Positions 6,999 through 15,197 are shown, counted from the first letter of the stretch. The stretch: DNA of 23,016 nucleotides from Terriglobia bacterium (GCA_020072905.1 JAIQGB010000085.1:1-23016), one strand, 5' to 3'. A program made the numbers and translations. Notes: generated by a model from the letters alone, not told the origin.

Positions 6999-8060
6999 AT
7001 GATCGAAATGAGAGGAAGAACTTCCAGAATCTTAGGGGCTGCTTTCCTGGCGGCTGCCTGGTGCGCAACGACGGTATCGGGGCAGCAGCCTGGGACGCCA
7101 AAGCCGGCGGCGCCACCAGCCAAACAACCTGCCACGCCGCCAGCGAAGAAGTCCACCGCAGCCTCGACCGCTCCGGCCCAAGCTGCTGCGGCCACCCCTT
7201 CCGCAGCCTCCGTGGAACCGGGAGACAAGGTCGTGCTGAAAGTCGGCAACCAGCAGATCACGGCGACGGACCTCGATTATCTGGTCAGCAAGCTTTCTCC
7301 CGATGCGCGGCAGGCCATTGCCCAGCAAGGGCGCCGGCCGCTGGGCGAACAGTATGCCATGATGCTGCTGCTTTCCGAGCGCGCGAAAAGCCATCATGTG
7401 GAGACGACAGCGGACTTCCGCCGGCAAGTCGAGCTCTTCAAACTGCAGACGCTCGCCCAGTCGGAATACCAAGCCATTGCGAACCAGGCCGTCCTGACAC
7501 CCGAGGAAGTCAAGCAGTACTACTCTTCTCACAGCGCGGAGTTTGAGGAAGCACAGGTTCGCCAAGTCGTGATTCGCAAGAAGGCGGATGACGCCGCCGA
7601 CGATGTCCCCGGTTTCAAATCGGCCGACGCCAAGGCTCGCGGCGAGGAGATTCGCAAGGCGCTGACGGCGGGCGGCGACGTCAGCAAGGTTGTCCAGGAA
7701 TTCTCCAAGCCCAATATTGTGCTCATCGACGCCCAGCCACGCGCCATACGTCACGGCCAACTCCTGGCCGATCTCGATAAGGTGGCATTCCAGCTCAAAG
7801 ATGGCGAAGTCTCCGAGCCCCTGGAGACTCCTCAGGCTTTGGTCTTCCTGCAGAAGGTGGGCCACCGCCAACCGGAATTACAGGATGTGACCAAAGAGAT
7901 TGAAGATAAATCACGCCAGGAGAAAGTGGAGTCGGCTCTGGCTGGACTGCGCTCGAAGTCGCCAGTGTGGATGGACGACGCATATTTCGCGCCGCCGCCG
8001 GCACCCACCCCCCCATCCGAGGCCGCCGAGCCCGCGCAGAACCCGTCGCCACAGCAATAG
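6999..8060 (+). CDS. Exported PpiC/SurA-like peptidyl-prolyl isomerase
   Basis: A 353-residue periplasmic folding factor. Residues 1-28 are a signal peptide (ILGAAFLAAAWCATTVSG). Residues 29-72 are a low-complexity Pro/Ala/Lys linker. A SurA-N-like helical domain follows (about 75-180, starting VVLKVGNQQITATDLDYL). Then comes a parvulin-type domain (about 180-290, with EEAQVRQVVIRKK at its first strand and GEVSEPLETPQALVFLQKVG near its end). Parvulins speed cis-trans isomerisation of proline bonds, and SurA-like members act on outer-membrane and exported clients. The canonical H(I/V)L first strand is altered here (QVVI), so catalysis may be weak and a chaperone role is possible. Start ATG 6999 has GGAGAGGA eight bases upstream; the frame is open from a GTG at 6942, but that lies within the promoter. 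Confidence 0.86.
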   Translation: MIEMRGRTSRILGAAFLAAAWCATTVSGQQPGTPKPAAPPAKQPATPPAKKSTAASTAPAQAAAATPSAASVEPGDKVVLKVGNQQITATDLDYLVSKLSPDARQAIAQQGRRPLGEQYAMMLLLSERAKSHHVETTADFRRQVELFKLQTLAQSEYQAIANQAVLTPEEVKQYYSSHSAEFEEAQVRQVVIRKKADDAADDVPGFKSADAKARGEEIRKALTAGGDVSKVVQEFSKPNIVLIDAQPRAIRHGQLLADLDKVAFQLKDGEVSEPLETPQALVFLQKVGHRQPELQDVTKEIEDKSRQEKVESALAGLRSKSPVWMDDAYFAPPPAPTPPSEAAEPAQNPSPQQ

Positions 8061-8085
8061 TCACCGGCAGAACCTGATGACGGCT

Positions 8086-8109
8086 GACGCCGCTTGCGCT
8101 TTCGGCGTC
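8086..8109 (+). terminator. Possible terminator hairpin after the PpiC gene
   Basis: A 7-bp perfect stem GACGCCG/CGGCGTC with a 10-base loop, starting 25 bases after the PpiC stop. No U-run follows, so intrinsic termination would be weak. It may be only a stabilising 3' hairpin. Confidence 0.3.
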
Positions 8110-8224
8110 GCGCGCGGTTGACTTCCCGCTCGAAACAAATTGACGCAAGAGAAGACTCCTCCCGATGAGAAGTTTGGAAGAGCGCGTGCCACCTCACGCC
8201 GGCTTTCCCGCTTGGCGAGAAGAC

Positions 8225-8258
8225 TTTTCAACAGAACTGTTGAAAACGTTGTGGAAAA
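8225..8258. promoter_or_regulatory. DnaA-box-like motif cluster
   Basis: Three 9-mers spaced 12-13 bases apart: TTTTCAACA (8225-8233), its inverse TGTTGAAAA (8238-8246) and TGTGGAAAA (8250-8258). The third, read on the minus strand as TTTTCCACA, fits the relaxed DnaA consensus TTWTNCACA exactly; the other two differ from it at one position. The first two form a 10-bp stem around two bases. A further one-mismatch box, CTTTGCACA, is at 8307-8315. No dnaA, dnaN, parA or rpmH is in the window, so an origin is not claimed. Confidence 0.35.
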
Positions 8259-8342
8259 GGCACCGGCATTCTGAAGTAAGAGTCCAATTCTTAAAGGCTT
8301 CGAACTCTTTGCACAAATGTGTAGCATTCGCTTCACACCGCT

Positions 8343-8358
8343 GTTACGCTCGCGTAAC
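8343..8358. repeat. Short perfect inverted repeat
   Basis: GTTACG and CGTAAC arms with a CTCG loop. It lies alone in the long non-coding region, with no T-run on either side. It could be a protein-binding dyad or an RNA hairpin; the function is unknown. Confidence 0.4.
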
Positions 8359-8516
8359 CTCAACGACCTCGCCGCGATTTTCTCGCCGCACTCGCCAAGA
8401 ATGTTTTTCCGTTCATCATCGGAGAAGGAAATTTGGAATCCGACTTGCCTCGCGCGGCAGCCGGGAAACACGGGAATAACGAGAGGAATGTGAAACGCGC
8501 GAACGCGCGGCGGGAA

Positions 8517-8927
8517 TCAGAGAAGTGGCTGCGGCTTGCGAAGCTTAACCTCAATCACCTGATTATCCTTGTCGACTTCAAATTCCTGTCCGAAGGCCTG
8601 GTGACGATCTGCAGTAACCAGCAGGCGGATCGTTCCCTTGGGGATTCGGGTGAATTTGTAGCGACCCTGGGGATTGGTCTTGGCACTGTAGGACAACATC
8701 TTGGGGCGCTTGAGTCTTGCCACGCCGCCAGGCTCGGGGAATTGGAGCGTCAGGCGCGCATTCTCGAGGGGATTGCCCGTCTCGGCATCTTTGACCAGAA
8801 CGCTGACGCTGGCGCGGTCGGGCGAGTCATCGCCCCTGGCCTGAGGCGCGGCGAGCAAGCTGGCCGCCATTACCAACAGAAACGTGATCAGTGCAGATGG
8901 TTTGTAATTTTTTCGAAGCTCACCCAT
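8517..8927 (-). CDS. Small secreted protein with carboxypeptidase-regulatory-like domain
   Basis: A 136-residue protein with a signal peptide (about residues 1-32, SALITFLLVMAASLLAAPQARG). One beta-sandwich domain of the carboxypeptidase-regulatory-like type follows: VSVLVKDAETGNPLENARLTL, then TNPQGRYKFTRIPKGTIRLLVTA and a last strand near NQVIEVKL. Such domains usually serve adhesion, surface display or substrate positioning, and no enzyme domain is attached here. Start ATG 8927 is preferred because GCGAGG lies six bases upstream. ATG 8933 and GTG 8945 are also in frame but have the ribosome site too close or missing. It has its own promoter and no operon partner. Confidence 0.72.
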   Translation of the reverse strand: MGELRKNYKPSALITFLLVMAASLLAAPQARGDDSPDRASVSVLVKDAETGNPLENARLTLQFPEPGGVARLKRPKMLSYSAKTNPQGRYKFTRIPKGTIRLLVTADRHQAFGQEFEVDKDNQVIEVKLRKPQPLL

Positions 8928-8959
8928 GGGCATCCTCGCCGACACGTGGGATGTCCCTT

Positions 8960-8968
8960 ATTATACCA
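8960..8968 (-). promoter_or_regulatory. Extended -10 promoter for the secreted protein gene
   Basis: Minus strand TGG-TATAAT: a perfect -10 at 8960-8965 with the TGn extension just upstream, 32 bases before the chosen start. No good -35 is seen, as is usual for extended -10 promoters. Confidence 0.5.
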
Positions 8969-9041
8969 AAGGACAGAGAGAGTAGGCCTCCTGAGGGTCT
9001 CGCGTGGTCTGCCCAATCCCCAGAGCATTGACTAAACCTGA

Positions 9042-9141
9042 CGAGTCCGGTAACTTCGCGGCTTCGTAAGTTTTTCCGCTGTGGTGAGGGACTCGCGGGG
9101 CATCATCGGCAAGCAGCGGCTGGCTTGCCGGAAAGCCCCGC
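9042..9141 (+). promoter_or_regulatory. Structured 5' leader of the cystathionine gene
   Basis: Three perfect stems can form in the RNA. Stem A is CGAGTCC (9042-9048) with GGACTCG (9089-9095). Stem B is GCGGGGC (9095-9101) with GCCCCGC (9135-9141). Stem C lies inside B: CGGCAAGC (9107-9114) with GCTTGCCG (9123-9130) and an 8-base loop. B and C together are a long stable element ending seven bases before the ribosome site. It does not match the S-box core I know. A TTGACT at 9028-9033 with a weak -10 at 9051-9056 could start a transcript that contains B and C only. Confidence 0.45.
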
Positions 9142-9158
9142 CGTTCCGGAAAGGGACC

Positions 9159-10298
9159 ATGGGATTCTCCACCGACGCCATCCATGTAGGCCAGGAACCT
9201 GACGCCACGACCGGAGCGATCATCGTCCCCATCTACCAGACATCCACGTTCGTTCAGGAAGCCCTCGGGAAGCACAAGGGCTACGAGTACGCGCGCACGT
9301 CGAACCCCACCCGCGTGGCGCTGGAACGTAACCTCGCGGCACTCGAGCGGGCGCGCTTCGGGTTCGCCTTTGCCTCCGGCATGGCGGCCATTAACGCCCT
9401 GATGACACTCTTCAAGGCGGGGGACCACATTGTGGCCGGGCACAACCTCTACGGGGGATCCTTCCGGCTGTTCGAGCGTGTCCTGAAGGACTTCGGGCTC
9501 GCCTTCAGTTACGCCAACACCTGCCGGTTGGGGGAAGTGGAGACCGCCTTCCGGCCCCACACCCGCCTGCTCTTTATCGAGACGCCCACTAACCCTGTCA
9601 TGGAAATCACCGACATTGCCGCGGCGGCTGCCGTCGCCCACCGGCACGGGGCGCTCCTGGCCGTTGATAACACCTTTATGAGTCCCTACTTCCAGCGACC
9701 GCTGGAACTCGGGGCGGACATGGTCGTCCACAGCACCACCAAATACTTGAACGGCCACAGCGACGGAGTGGGCGGGGCCGTGACGTTGAACGACGCGGCC
9801 CTCGCCGAGCGTCTGAAGTTCCTTCAGAACGCCGCTGGCGCCATCCTCGGCCCGTTCGATAGTTGGCTCGTCCTCCGCGGCGTCAAAACTCTGGCCGTGC
9901 GCATGGAGCGCCATAACCAGAACGGGCTCGCCGTGGCGCAGTTTCTGGCCCGCCACCCCAAGGTGAAGAAGGTTCACTACCCCGGCTTGACCTCCCATCC
10001 CCAGCACGAGCTCGCCCGGAAACAGATGAGCGGATTTGGCGGCATGATTGCCTTTGAGACAGGGTCGCTAGAGAACGCCCGGACGGTTCTCAATTCCGTG
10101 CGGCTCTGCTCTTTGGCGGAGAGCCTGGGAGGAGTCGAGACCCTAATTTCCCATCCTGCCACCATGACGCACGCCAGCGTCCCGGCCGAGGAGCGCCAAC
10201 GGATTGGCATAACGGACGGCCTGGTCAGGATCTCCGTGGGCATCGAGGATGTGGAAGACCTCATCTCCGATCTGGACCAAGCGCTGGTCAGGATTTAA
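9159..10298 (+). CDS. Cystathionine gamma-synthase / gamma-lyase (PLP)
   Basis: A 379-residue PLP enzyme of the Cys/Met metabolism family, which handles cystathionine formation or cleavage in transsulfuration. Visible family elements are YARTSNPTRVALERNLAALE (PLP phosphate and subunit contacts), FASGMAAI, ETPTNPVMEITDI, VDNTFMSPYFQ and the PLP Schiff-base lysine K195 in VHSTTKYLNGHSD. SLGGVETLISHPATMTHAS, near the C-terminus, is shared by gamma-synthases and gamma-lyases. Sequence reading alone cannot decide between metB (synthase) and mccB/mdeA-like lyase activity. Start ATG 9159 has GGAAAGGGA three bases upstream and matches where family homology begins (MGFSTDAIHVGQ). A structured leader precedes it. 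No other Met or Cys gene is adjacent. Confidence 0.93.
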   Translation: MGFSTDAIHVGQEPDATTGAIIVPIYQTSTFVQEALGKHKGYEYARTSNPTRVALERNLAALERARFGFAFASGMAAINALMTLFKAGDHIVAGHNLYGGSFRLFERVLKDFGLAFSYANTCRLGEVETAFRPHTRLLFIETPTNPVMEITDIAAAAAVAHRHGALLAVDNTFMSPYFQRPLELGADMVVHSTTKYLNGHSDGVGGAVTLNDAALAERLKFLQNAAGAILGPFDSWLVLRGVKTLAVRMERHNQNGLAVAQFLARHPKVKKVHYPGLTSHPQHELARKQMSGFGGMIAFETGSLENARTVLNSVRLCSLAESLGGVETLISHPATMTHASVPAEERQRIGITDGLVRISVGIEDVEDLISDLDQALVRI

Positions 10299-10415
10299 GG
10301 CACCTCAATCCGCAAATCATTCCGACATTTCGTCCTCTTTTTGATAGCGATTGAGAAGAAGTGTCCGCTCGGCAAGTCATTTGCTGCTCAGGCGCGCCCA
10401 ATGGCGGCGTCTGCA

Positions 10416-10424
10416 TGGTAAACT
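10416..10424 (+). promoter_or_regulatory. Possible leaderless extended -10 for the DUF5916 gene
   Basis: TGG-TAAACT, an extended -10 of the TANNNT type, ends nine bases before ATG 10434. No Shine-Dalgarno sequence lies between. The arrangement fits leaderless transcription starting at or next to the ATG. Confidence 0.3.
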
Positions 10425-10433
10425 TCCGCGCCG

Positions 10434-12866
10434 ATGCTCATTCGGGGGAAATCCTCGCGGGCCGCACGATGCCAGCTCATGCAGAGCGCCGGCTGCTCAT
10501 CAGGGTGGCTGCTTCTGGCTCTCTGGCATCACCGACTTCCCTTCCTGATTCTAGTTGCTTTGACGGCGGTTCTTGCCGCGCTTCCCTGTCTTGGAGCCGA
10601 TGTGGGGGCCGGAGAGCGAGTCCTGGAGATCCCGCGGGTGGAAACCCCTCCTAAGCTCGAGGACTTTCTGGAGATGAAGCCCAGCCCGGCTTGGGAAGGC
10701 CGGCTGGCGAAGGCGGATGAGTTCATTCAGCGGCTGCCAAGTGACGGTCAGCCTTCCTCGCAGCGCACCGACGTTTATTTCGCCTACGACGACAAGAACT
10801 TCTATTGCATTTACGTCGCCTTCGATTCCGAGCCGAAGAAAGTCCGTGCGCACATGGTTCCGCGCGACAACCTCTACGGCGACGAACGTGTGGATCTGTT
10901 TCTCGATACGTTCCACGACCACCGCCGAGCTTTTGTTTTCACCACCAACCCCTTCGGCATCCAGATGGACGGCCTTTGGAACGAAGGGCAGGTAAGCCAG
11001 TACGACCGCTCGTGGGATACCGCCTGGGAGTCACGCGGCAAGCTCACGCCGCAGGGCTTCGTGGTCTGGATGGCCATTCCTTTCAAGAGCCTGCGCTTCC
11101 CTTCCACGCCCGAACAGAACTGGGGTCTGGTGCTGGTCCGCTGGATTCCGCGCACCAACGAGTCGGCGACCTGGCCGTGGGTCTCGACCCGCATCGAAGG
11201 CCGCCTGAACCAGGGCGCGACGATCAAGGGGCTGAAGGACATCTCCCCCGGCCGCAACATGCAGGTGATCCCTTACGGTTTCCTGCGCTCCTTCCGGGCG
11301 CTCGACACGCGCGATCCCAGCCTGCCGCGCTTCGAGAGCAAGAGCATTGAGCCCGATGGCGGAATGGACGGCAAGGTGGTCTTCAAACACAGCTTTGCGC
11401 TCGACGTGGCCGTAAACCCCGACTTCAGCCAAGTCGAATCCGACGAGCCGCAGATAACCGTCAATCAACGATTTGAACAGTTCTTCCCTGAGAAGCGACC
11501 GTTCTTTCTCGAAAACATGAATTACTTCGACAATCCGCTGGACCTTCTCTTCACGCGGCGGATCGCCGACCCGCAGTTCGGCGTGCGGCTGACCGGGAAG
11601 CGCGGGCCGTACGCCGTCGGCGCGCTTTTCGCCGACGACCAGTCGCCCGGCAAGGCAGTTCCTCCCGGCGATCCACTCTCCGGGGATCGTGCCTACTTCG
11701 GGGTGGTGCGCGTCACCCGCGACATTCTCCGGCAATCATGCGTGGGCCTGATGGTCACCAACCGGGAATTCGCGGGAGGCTTCAACCGCGTAGGGGGAGT
11801 TGACGGCCGGTTCAAGCTCAGCCCCAACTGGCTGGCGACCTGGCAGGCGGTGACCAGTTCCACCCACTTCCTGGATGGCAGTCAGTTGGGCGGACCCGCG
11901 TACCAGTTGCGTGTGCGTCGCGATGGCCGGCAGTTCCGTTATGACATGCAGTTCGACGACCGCAGCCCGGGCTACTACACGGAGACTGGCTTCCAAGCCG
12001 AGGCCATCGTGCAAAGCCCCCTGGCGGGCGGGCGGCAAATCCTCCGGCCTCAACTTCGCCCGGACATCCGCACGCCCAGCCAGTTCGCCAGCTATCGCCT
12101 CCGGCCAGAAGGTAAGTACCTGATTTCCTGGGGCCCGAACGTCCTCGTCACTCCCGTCTGGGACCACCAGGGGAACCGGCTGGACTTCTACACGGATTAC
12201 AGTATGACCTGGGAATTCACCGGGGCGACCTTTTTTGAACTCTATTACATTGGCGATCAGGAGATGCTGCGGCCGCAGGACGTCGCGGGCCTCGCCGAGA
12301 ACCGCGTCTATTCCCATCACCGGCAGGGCGTCTACTTTGAGACCAGCTACGACCCTCGGATCACCTTCAAGGGCGAGTATGCCCAGGGGTCGCTGATCAA
12401 CGTCGTTCCGCCCGGCGGCCGGGAACCTTTCCTCGCCCACCTGACTCGCGCCAGGGTCACGCTCACGCTTCTGCCTCTCGTTCCCCTGCGCATCGATAAC
12501 TCCTACCTTCTCGAGCGCCTCAGCGACCGCGCCTCTGGCGGAAACATCTTCAACAACCGCATCATCCGCTCCAAGTGGATTTGGCAGTTCAACCGCGAGG
12601 CTTCGATTCGCGCCATCTTCCAGTACAACACCATACTGGCGAATCGGGCGCTCACCAGCCTCCAGACCACCAAGAACTGCAACGCCGACTTCCTCTTCAC
12701 CTACCTCGTCAATCCCTGGACGGCGCTCTACGTGGGCTATAACAGCAATCAGGAGAACCTCGAGCTGCTGCCTACGGCCACGAGCAGCGAGCTCATCCGC
12801 ACCAACCGCTTCCTGAACGACGGCCGGCAGTTTTTTGTGAAGGTGTCCTACCTGTTGCGGTTCTAG
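10434..12866 (+). CDS. DUF5916 protein with CBM9-like N-terminal domain
   Basis: An 810-residue exported protein. A hydrophobic signal segment (about residues 25-54, ending CLGADVGAG) is followed by a CBM9/DOMON-like beta-sandwich (about 65-270, with TDVYFAYDDKNFYCIYVAFDS and DERVDLFLDTFHDHR). The DUF5916 region then runs to the end, with its hallmark FEQFFPEKRPFFLENMNYFD near residue 345. The C-terminal half has alternating, aromatic-rich strands and ends in a hydrophobic-aromatic strand (FFVKVSYLLRF), as outer-membrane barrels do. An outer-membrane location is therefore likely. The family is common in Acidobacteriota and Bacteroidota; its substrate is not known, though a carbohydrate or peptide link is often assumed. 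ATG 10434 and ATG 10479 are both possible starts and neither has an RBS. Confidence 0.88.
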   Translation: MLIRGKSSRAARCQLMQSAGCSSGWLLLALWHHRLPFLILVALTAVLAALPCLGADVGAGERVLEIPRVETPPKLEDFLEMKPSPAWEGRLAKADEFIQRLPSDGQPSSQRTDVYFAYDDKNFYCIYVAFDSEPKKVRAHMVPRDNLYGDERVDLFLDTFHDHRRAFVFTTNPFGIQMDGLWNEGQVSQYDRSWDTAWESRGKLTPQGFVVWMAIPFKSLRFPSTPEQNWGLVLVRWIPRTNESATWPWVSTRIEGRLNQGATIKGLKDISPGRNMQVIPYGFLRSFRALDTRDPSLPRFESKSIEPDGGMDGKVVFKHSFALDVAVNPDFSQVESDEPQITVNQRFEQFFPEKRPFFLENMNYFDNPLDLLFTRRIADPQFGVRLTGKRGPYAVGALFADDQSPGKAVPPGDPLSGDRAYFGVVRVTRDILRQSCVGLMVTNREFAGGFNRVGGVDGRFKLSPNWLATWQAVTSSTHFLDGSQLGGPAYQLRVRRDGRQFRYDMQFDDRSPGYYTETGFQAEAIVQSPLAGGRQILRPQLRPDIRTPSQFASYRLRPEGKYLISWGPNVLVTPVWDHQGNRLDFYTDYSMTWEFTGATFFELYYIGDQEMLRPQDVAGLAENRVYSHHRQGVYFETSYDPRITFKGEYAQGSLINVVPPGGREPFLAHLTRARVTLTLLPLVPLRIDNSYLLERLSDRASGGNIFNNRIIRSKWIWQFNREASIRAIFQYNTILANRALTSLQTTKNCNADFLFTYLVNPWTALYVGYNSNQENLELLPTATSSELIRTNRFLNDGRQFFVKVSYLLRF

Positions 12867-12923
12867 GAGACCACTAGCAAAGTCGTCTCAGGCCTCTGGT
12901 TGGAGGGGCCCGCGGAAGGTCTC

Positions 12924-13703
12924 TCACACCGCAGCCGCGGTGGCACCGGAGATCGCCGGACGGCTGAGTCGCATGGCGATGGCTTTGAGAATGAGGAGGA
13001 TGAAAGCCATTTGCACGCCTAGACCGATGTAAATGGCGGGCGAAAGGCGAGCGAGTCCGGCCCCTCCGGTCATGAAAGGCCCGTAAGGTGTGAGGGCGTC
13101 AAAGACCATATTGCTCTCGCTCCCTGTGGTGGCAGCGACCACTATCCCGAGGATCGACACCGCGAAGTAGTAGAGCATCAGGTAGAGCACACCCTTCACC
13201 AGCGGGCGCTTCATGCGCGTCAGGTTGCACCACTGGAGGAACATCACGTCGCGCCCGGCGAAGACAAGAAGCACCAGGAGCTGAATCGCGGCCTGCCCCA
13301 AGTGCCAACGCTCGAACCCGACAGCGCTCCGCAGCCCCGCCGCCTCCGCGATGAGCAGGACGTAAGCCACCAAGGCCACGGCAATCAGCCAGGGCCAGGC
13401 CAGGCCCGATTCAGAGAAATACTTCTCTTCCCCGGCCGCACGCCGCCGCCACCAGACCTTCAGGCGCTCATGGGGAGTGAGCGTGGCCAGTCCCACCACG
13501 AAAATGAACAGGCCGTTCATGGCCATGGCCAGGGTGGCAACCTCCTCCGGCCGGATCGTGTGATAGGCCGCCGTCGAGGTCAGAGCTTGCGGATTCAGGA
13601 AGGCGTAGAGGAGCACATTCAGGAACGCGCCGAAACCGACCGCCTGCCACCGCGAGAGCAGGACGATCTGCTCCCGGTCCTTTTTCAGATTCCGGACGAG
13701 CAT
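12924..13703 (-). pseudogene. ABC-2 permease, C-terminal part after frameshift
   Basis: A 259-residue open frame holding the second half of a multi-span ABC permease. Helices are visible in WQAVGFGAFLNVLLYAFLNP, TLAMAMNGLFIFVVGLATL, WLIAVALVAYVLLIAEAAG, AIQLLVLLVFAGRDVMFLQW, VLYLMLYYFAVSILGIVVAA and AIYIGLGVQMAFILLILKAI. Its first residues (MLVRNLKKDRE) are the end of a helix whose first half is in the other frame upstream. It therefore looks like the tail of the gene beginning at 14271 rather than a separate protein. An ATG at 13703 could allow separate translation, but no RBS fits. Confidence 0.75.
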
Positions 13704-14271
13704 CAGTGCGAGCCAGGCGCCGAAGGCGTCCGATGGGGAGCAGGGTCAGTATGGCGACAGCGGCGGAACTGGACTTCTCCAGCAGCATGGAAAGCCACAG
13801 GCCCATCAGGCTGACGAAGAGAGCAAAGGCCAGGAGCAGGACGTAAACACCCACCAATGTCCCCAGGCCGTAGCCGCCCAGAGCGCCCACCGCCAGGGAA
13901 ATCGGCAGCGTACAACCGACCACGAAGTACCCCATGATCGGAGCGCCCAGGATCTTGCCCAGCACGATTTCCCCCGCGGTGAGCCGCGTGGTCTTGAGGA
14001 AATCGTAGGTCTTCAGTTCCCGCTCGCGGGTGATCGCCTGCCCGCAGCCGGAGGCGCACCAGAAGGCCAATCCGACAAACTGGATGCCCACCAGCCAGCC
14101 ATGAAAGGTGCGGAAGAACACGCGCAGGTTCTCGTGCTCGGACGCCCAGCACGCCAGGCCGGCGAGGGCGCAAACCACCACTGCCAGGAAGGCGGCCGTA
14201 ATCGCCCGCGGCGGCCGCAGCTCGGCGCGCAGGTGGCGGACGAACTCCGGATTGCGCCAAAACTCCAGCAC
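13468..14271 (-). pseudogene. ABC-2 permease, N-terminal part, frameshifted
   Basis: The N-terminal half of an ABC exporter permease. About the first 178 residues are real, and the rest of this open frame (after LTLLPI) is out-of-frame nonsense. Four helices can be read: ITAAFLAVVVCALAGLACWA, WLVGIQFVGLAFWCA, IMGYFVVGCTLPISLAVGAL and VGVYVLLLAFALFVSLMGLW. A fifth is cut at AVAILTLLP. The motif GQAITRERELKTYDFLKTT is typical of ABC-2 permeases. Dropping one base from the CCCC run (13735-13738) restores LLPSDAFGAWLALMLV and joins the next fragment, giving about 448 residues. The start is GTG 14271, whose G overlaps the stop of the ATPase gene (TAGTG), with GAGG seven bases upstream. Confidence 0.78.
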
Positions 14272-15197
14272 TACATCACCTCGTGACGCGAGAGTTTCAG
14301 GTAGAGGTCCTCCACGGTCTGCTTGACCTCTGCAAACGAGACGACTTGGACGCCGCCCTCGACGAGGGCGCGAAGCAGTGTGGCCAGCTCCTCTTCCGTC
14401 CCGGCGAACTTGAAGACGCCCTCGCCCTCACTCAGCATGACGCCGGACACCTTCTCGTTGGCCTTCAGCCCGGCGCCCAGCGGCGCGGCGTCGCCGAGCC
14501 AGGCCAGCCGCACCACGCGGTGGTGGCTCTCGGCGGCGGTGATTTCCTCGATCGTGCCGCTGCGCACCATCACGCCCCGCTCCATCAGGCCGATGGAGGT
14601 GCAGAAGCCCTCGAGCTCCGTCAGGATGTGGGAGGAAATCAGGATGGTCGTCCCCTGGTCGCCCAGAGCGCGCAGCAGATTGCGCAGATCCAAGCGCGCC
14701 TTGGGGTCGAGGCCGGAGGCGGGCTCGTCGAGCAGCAACACCTTCGGCCGGTGAATGATGGCGCGCGCGATACCCAGGCGCTGCTTCATCCCGCGCGAAA
14801 GCCCCTTGATCATGGCGTCGCGCTTCACTTCCAGGTTTACCTGCTGGATGACCTCGTCGATGCGCGCCGGAATGCCGGCTTCAGAGAGTTTGTAAGCGTG
14901 AGCAAAGTAATCGAGGTATTCCCAGACCTTCAAGTCTTCGTAGACGGAGAAGAAATCGGAGAGGTAGCCGATGAACTGCTGGGCGCGCTCGGGTTCGTGG
15001 TGGACATCCACGTTGCCGACGAAGACGCGGCCCGCCGTCGGCTCGAGCAGCCCGCAGGCCATGCGGATCGTCGTGGTCTTCCCGGCGCCGTTGGGGCCGA
15101 TCAGGCCGTAAACCTCGCCTTCCGGGATCACCACCTCGAGGTCGTTCACGGCGACAAGTTCGTCGAACTCTTTGCGGAGTCTTTCCAGCCTGATCAT
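14271..15197 (-). CDS. ABC-2 type exporter ATP-binding protein
   Basis: A 308-residue ATPase that powers the neighbouring permease. Walker A GPNGAGKT is at residues 34-41, the signature LSRGMKQ at 133-139 and Walker B VLLLDEP at 153-159, followed by SGLDPKARLDL and the switch His in ISSHILTE. The Q-loop position reads SDF instead of the usual Q, as in some ABC-2 exporters. About 90 residues follow the nucleotide-binding domain, as in drug or polymer exporter ATPases. The substrate is not predictable. Start ATG 15197 matches the first conserved residues (MIRLERLRKEF). The stop overlaps the permease start by one base, so the two are translationally coupled. Confidence 0.93.
   Translation of the reverse strand: MIRLERLRKEFDELVAVNDLEVVIPEGEVYGLIGPNGAGKTTTIRMACGLLEPTAGRVFVGNVDVHHEPERAQQFIGYLSDFFSVYEDLKVWEYLDYFAHAYKLSEAGIPARIDEVIQQVNLEVKRDAMIKGLSRGMKQRLGIARAIIHRPKVLLLDEPASGLDPKARLDLRNLLRALGDQGTTILISSHILTELEGFCTSIGLMERGVMVRSGTIEEITAAESHHRVVRLAWLGDAAPLGAGLKANEKVSGVMLSEGEGVFKFAGTEEELATLLRALVEGGVQVVSFAEVKQTVEDLYLKLSRHEVM

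Larger units (their letters stand above)
8061..8516. other. 456-bp non-coding region between convergent genes
   Basis: No convincing gene was found: the open frames here have arginine- and serine-rich translations without domain character. Visible structure: a GC hairpin at 8086-8109, an interrupted palindrome at 8225-8246 followed by a DnaA-box match at 8250-8258, a CACA-AA-TGTG dyad at 8312-8321, and a GTTACG/CGTAAC hairpin at 8343-8358. A CGCGC-GAAC-GCGCG hairpin lies near 8496-8509. It is unusually long for this compact region. Confidence 0.6.

Noticed and set aside
8061..8479. Open frames of 104 and 136 codons in the long non-coding region
   Set aside because: Arg/Ser-rich translations with no RBS, no signal and no conserved-looking segment; they overlap each other on opposite strands.
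9081..9114. S-box (SAM-I) riboswitch before the cystathionine gene
   Set aside because: GTGGTGAGGGACT and CGGCAA resemble parts of the S-box, and GTGGTG can pair with CATCAT, but the conserved GGCCC-GA core and the outer P1 helix are missing. A covariance-model search would settle it.
8961..10007. Long minus-strand open frame opposite the cystathionine gene
   Set aside because: No recognisable domain, and the opposite strand encodes a complete PLP enzyme; an antisense shadow.
12867..12923. Terminator between the convergent DUF5916 and permease genes
   Set aside because: GAGAC/GTCTC gives only a 5-bp stem with a 13-base loop, and GGCCTC/GAGGGGCC is imperfect; neither has a T-run.
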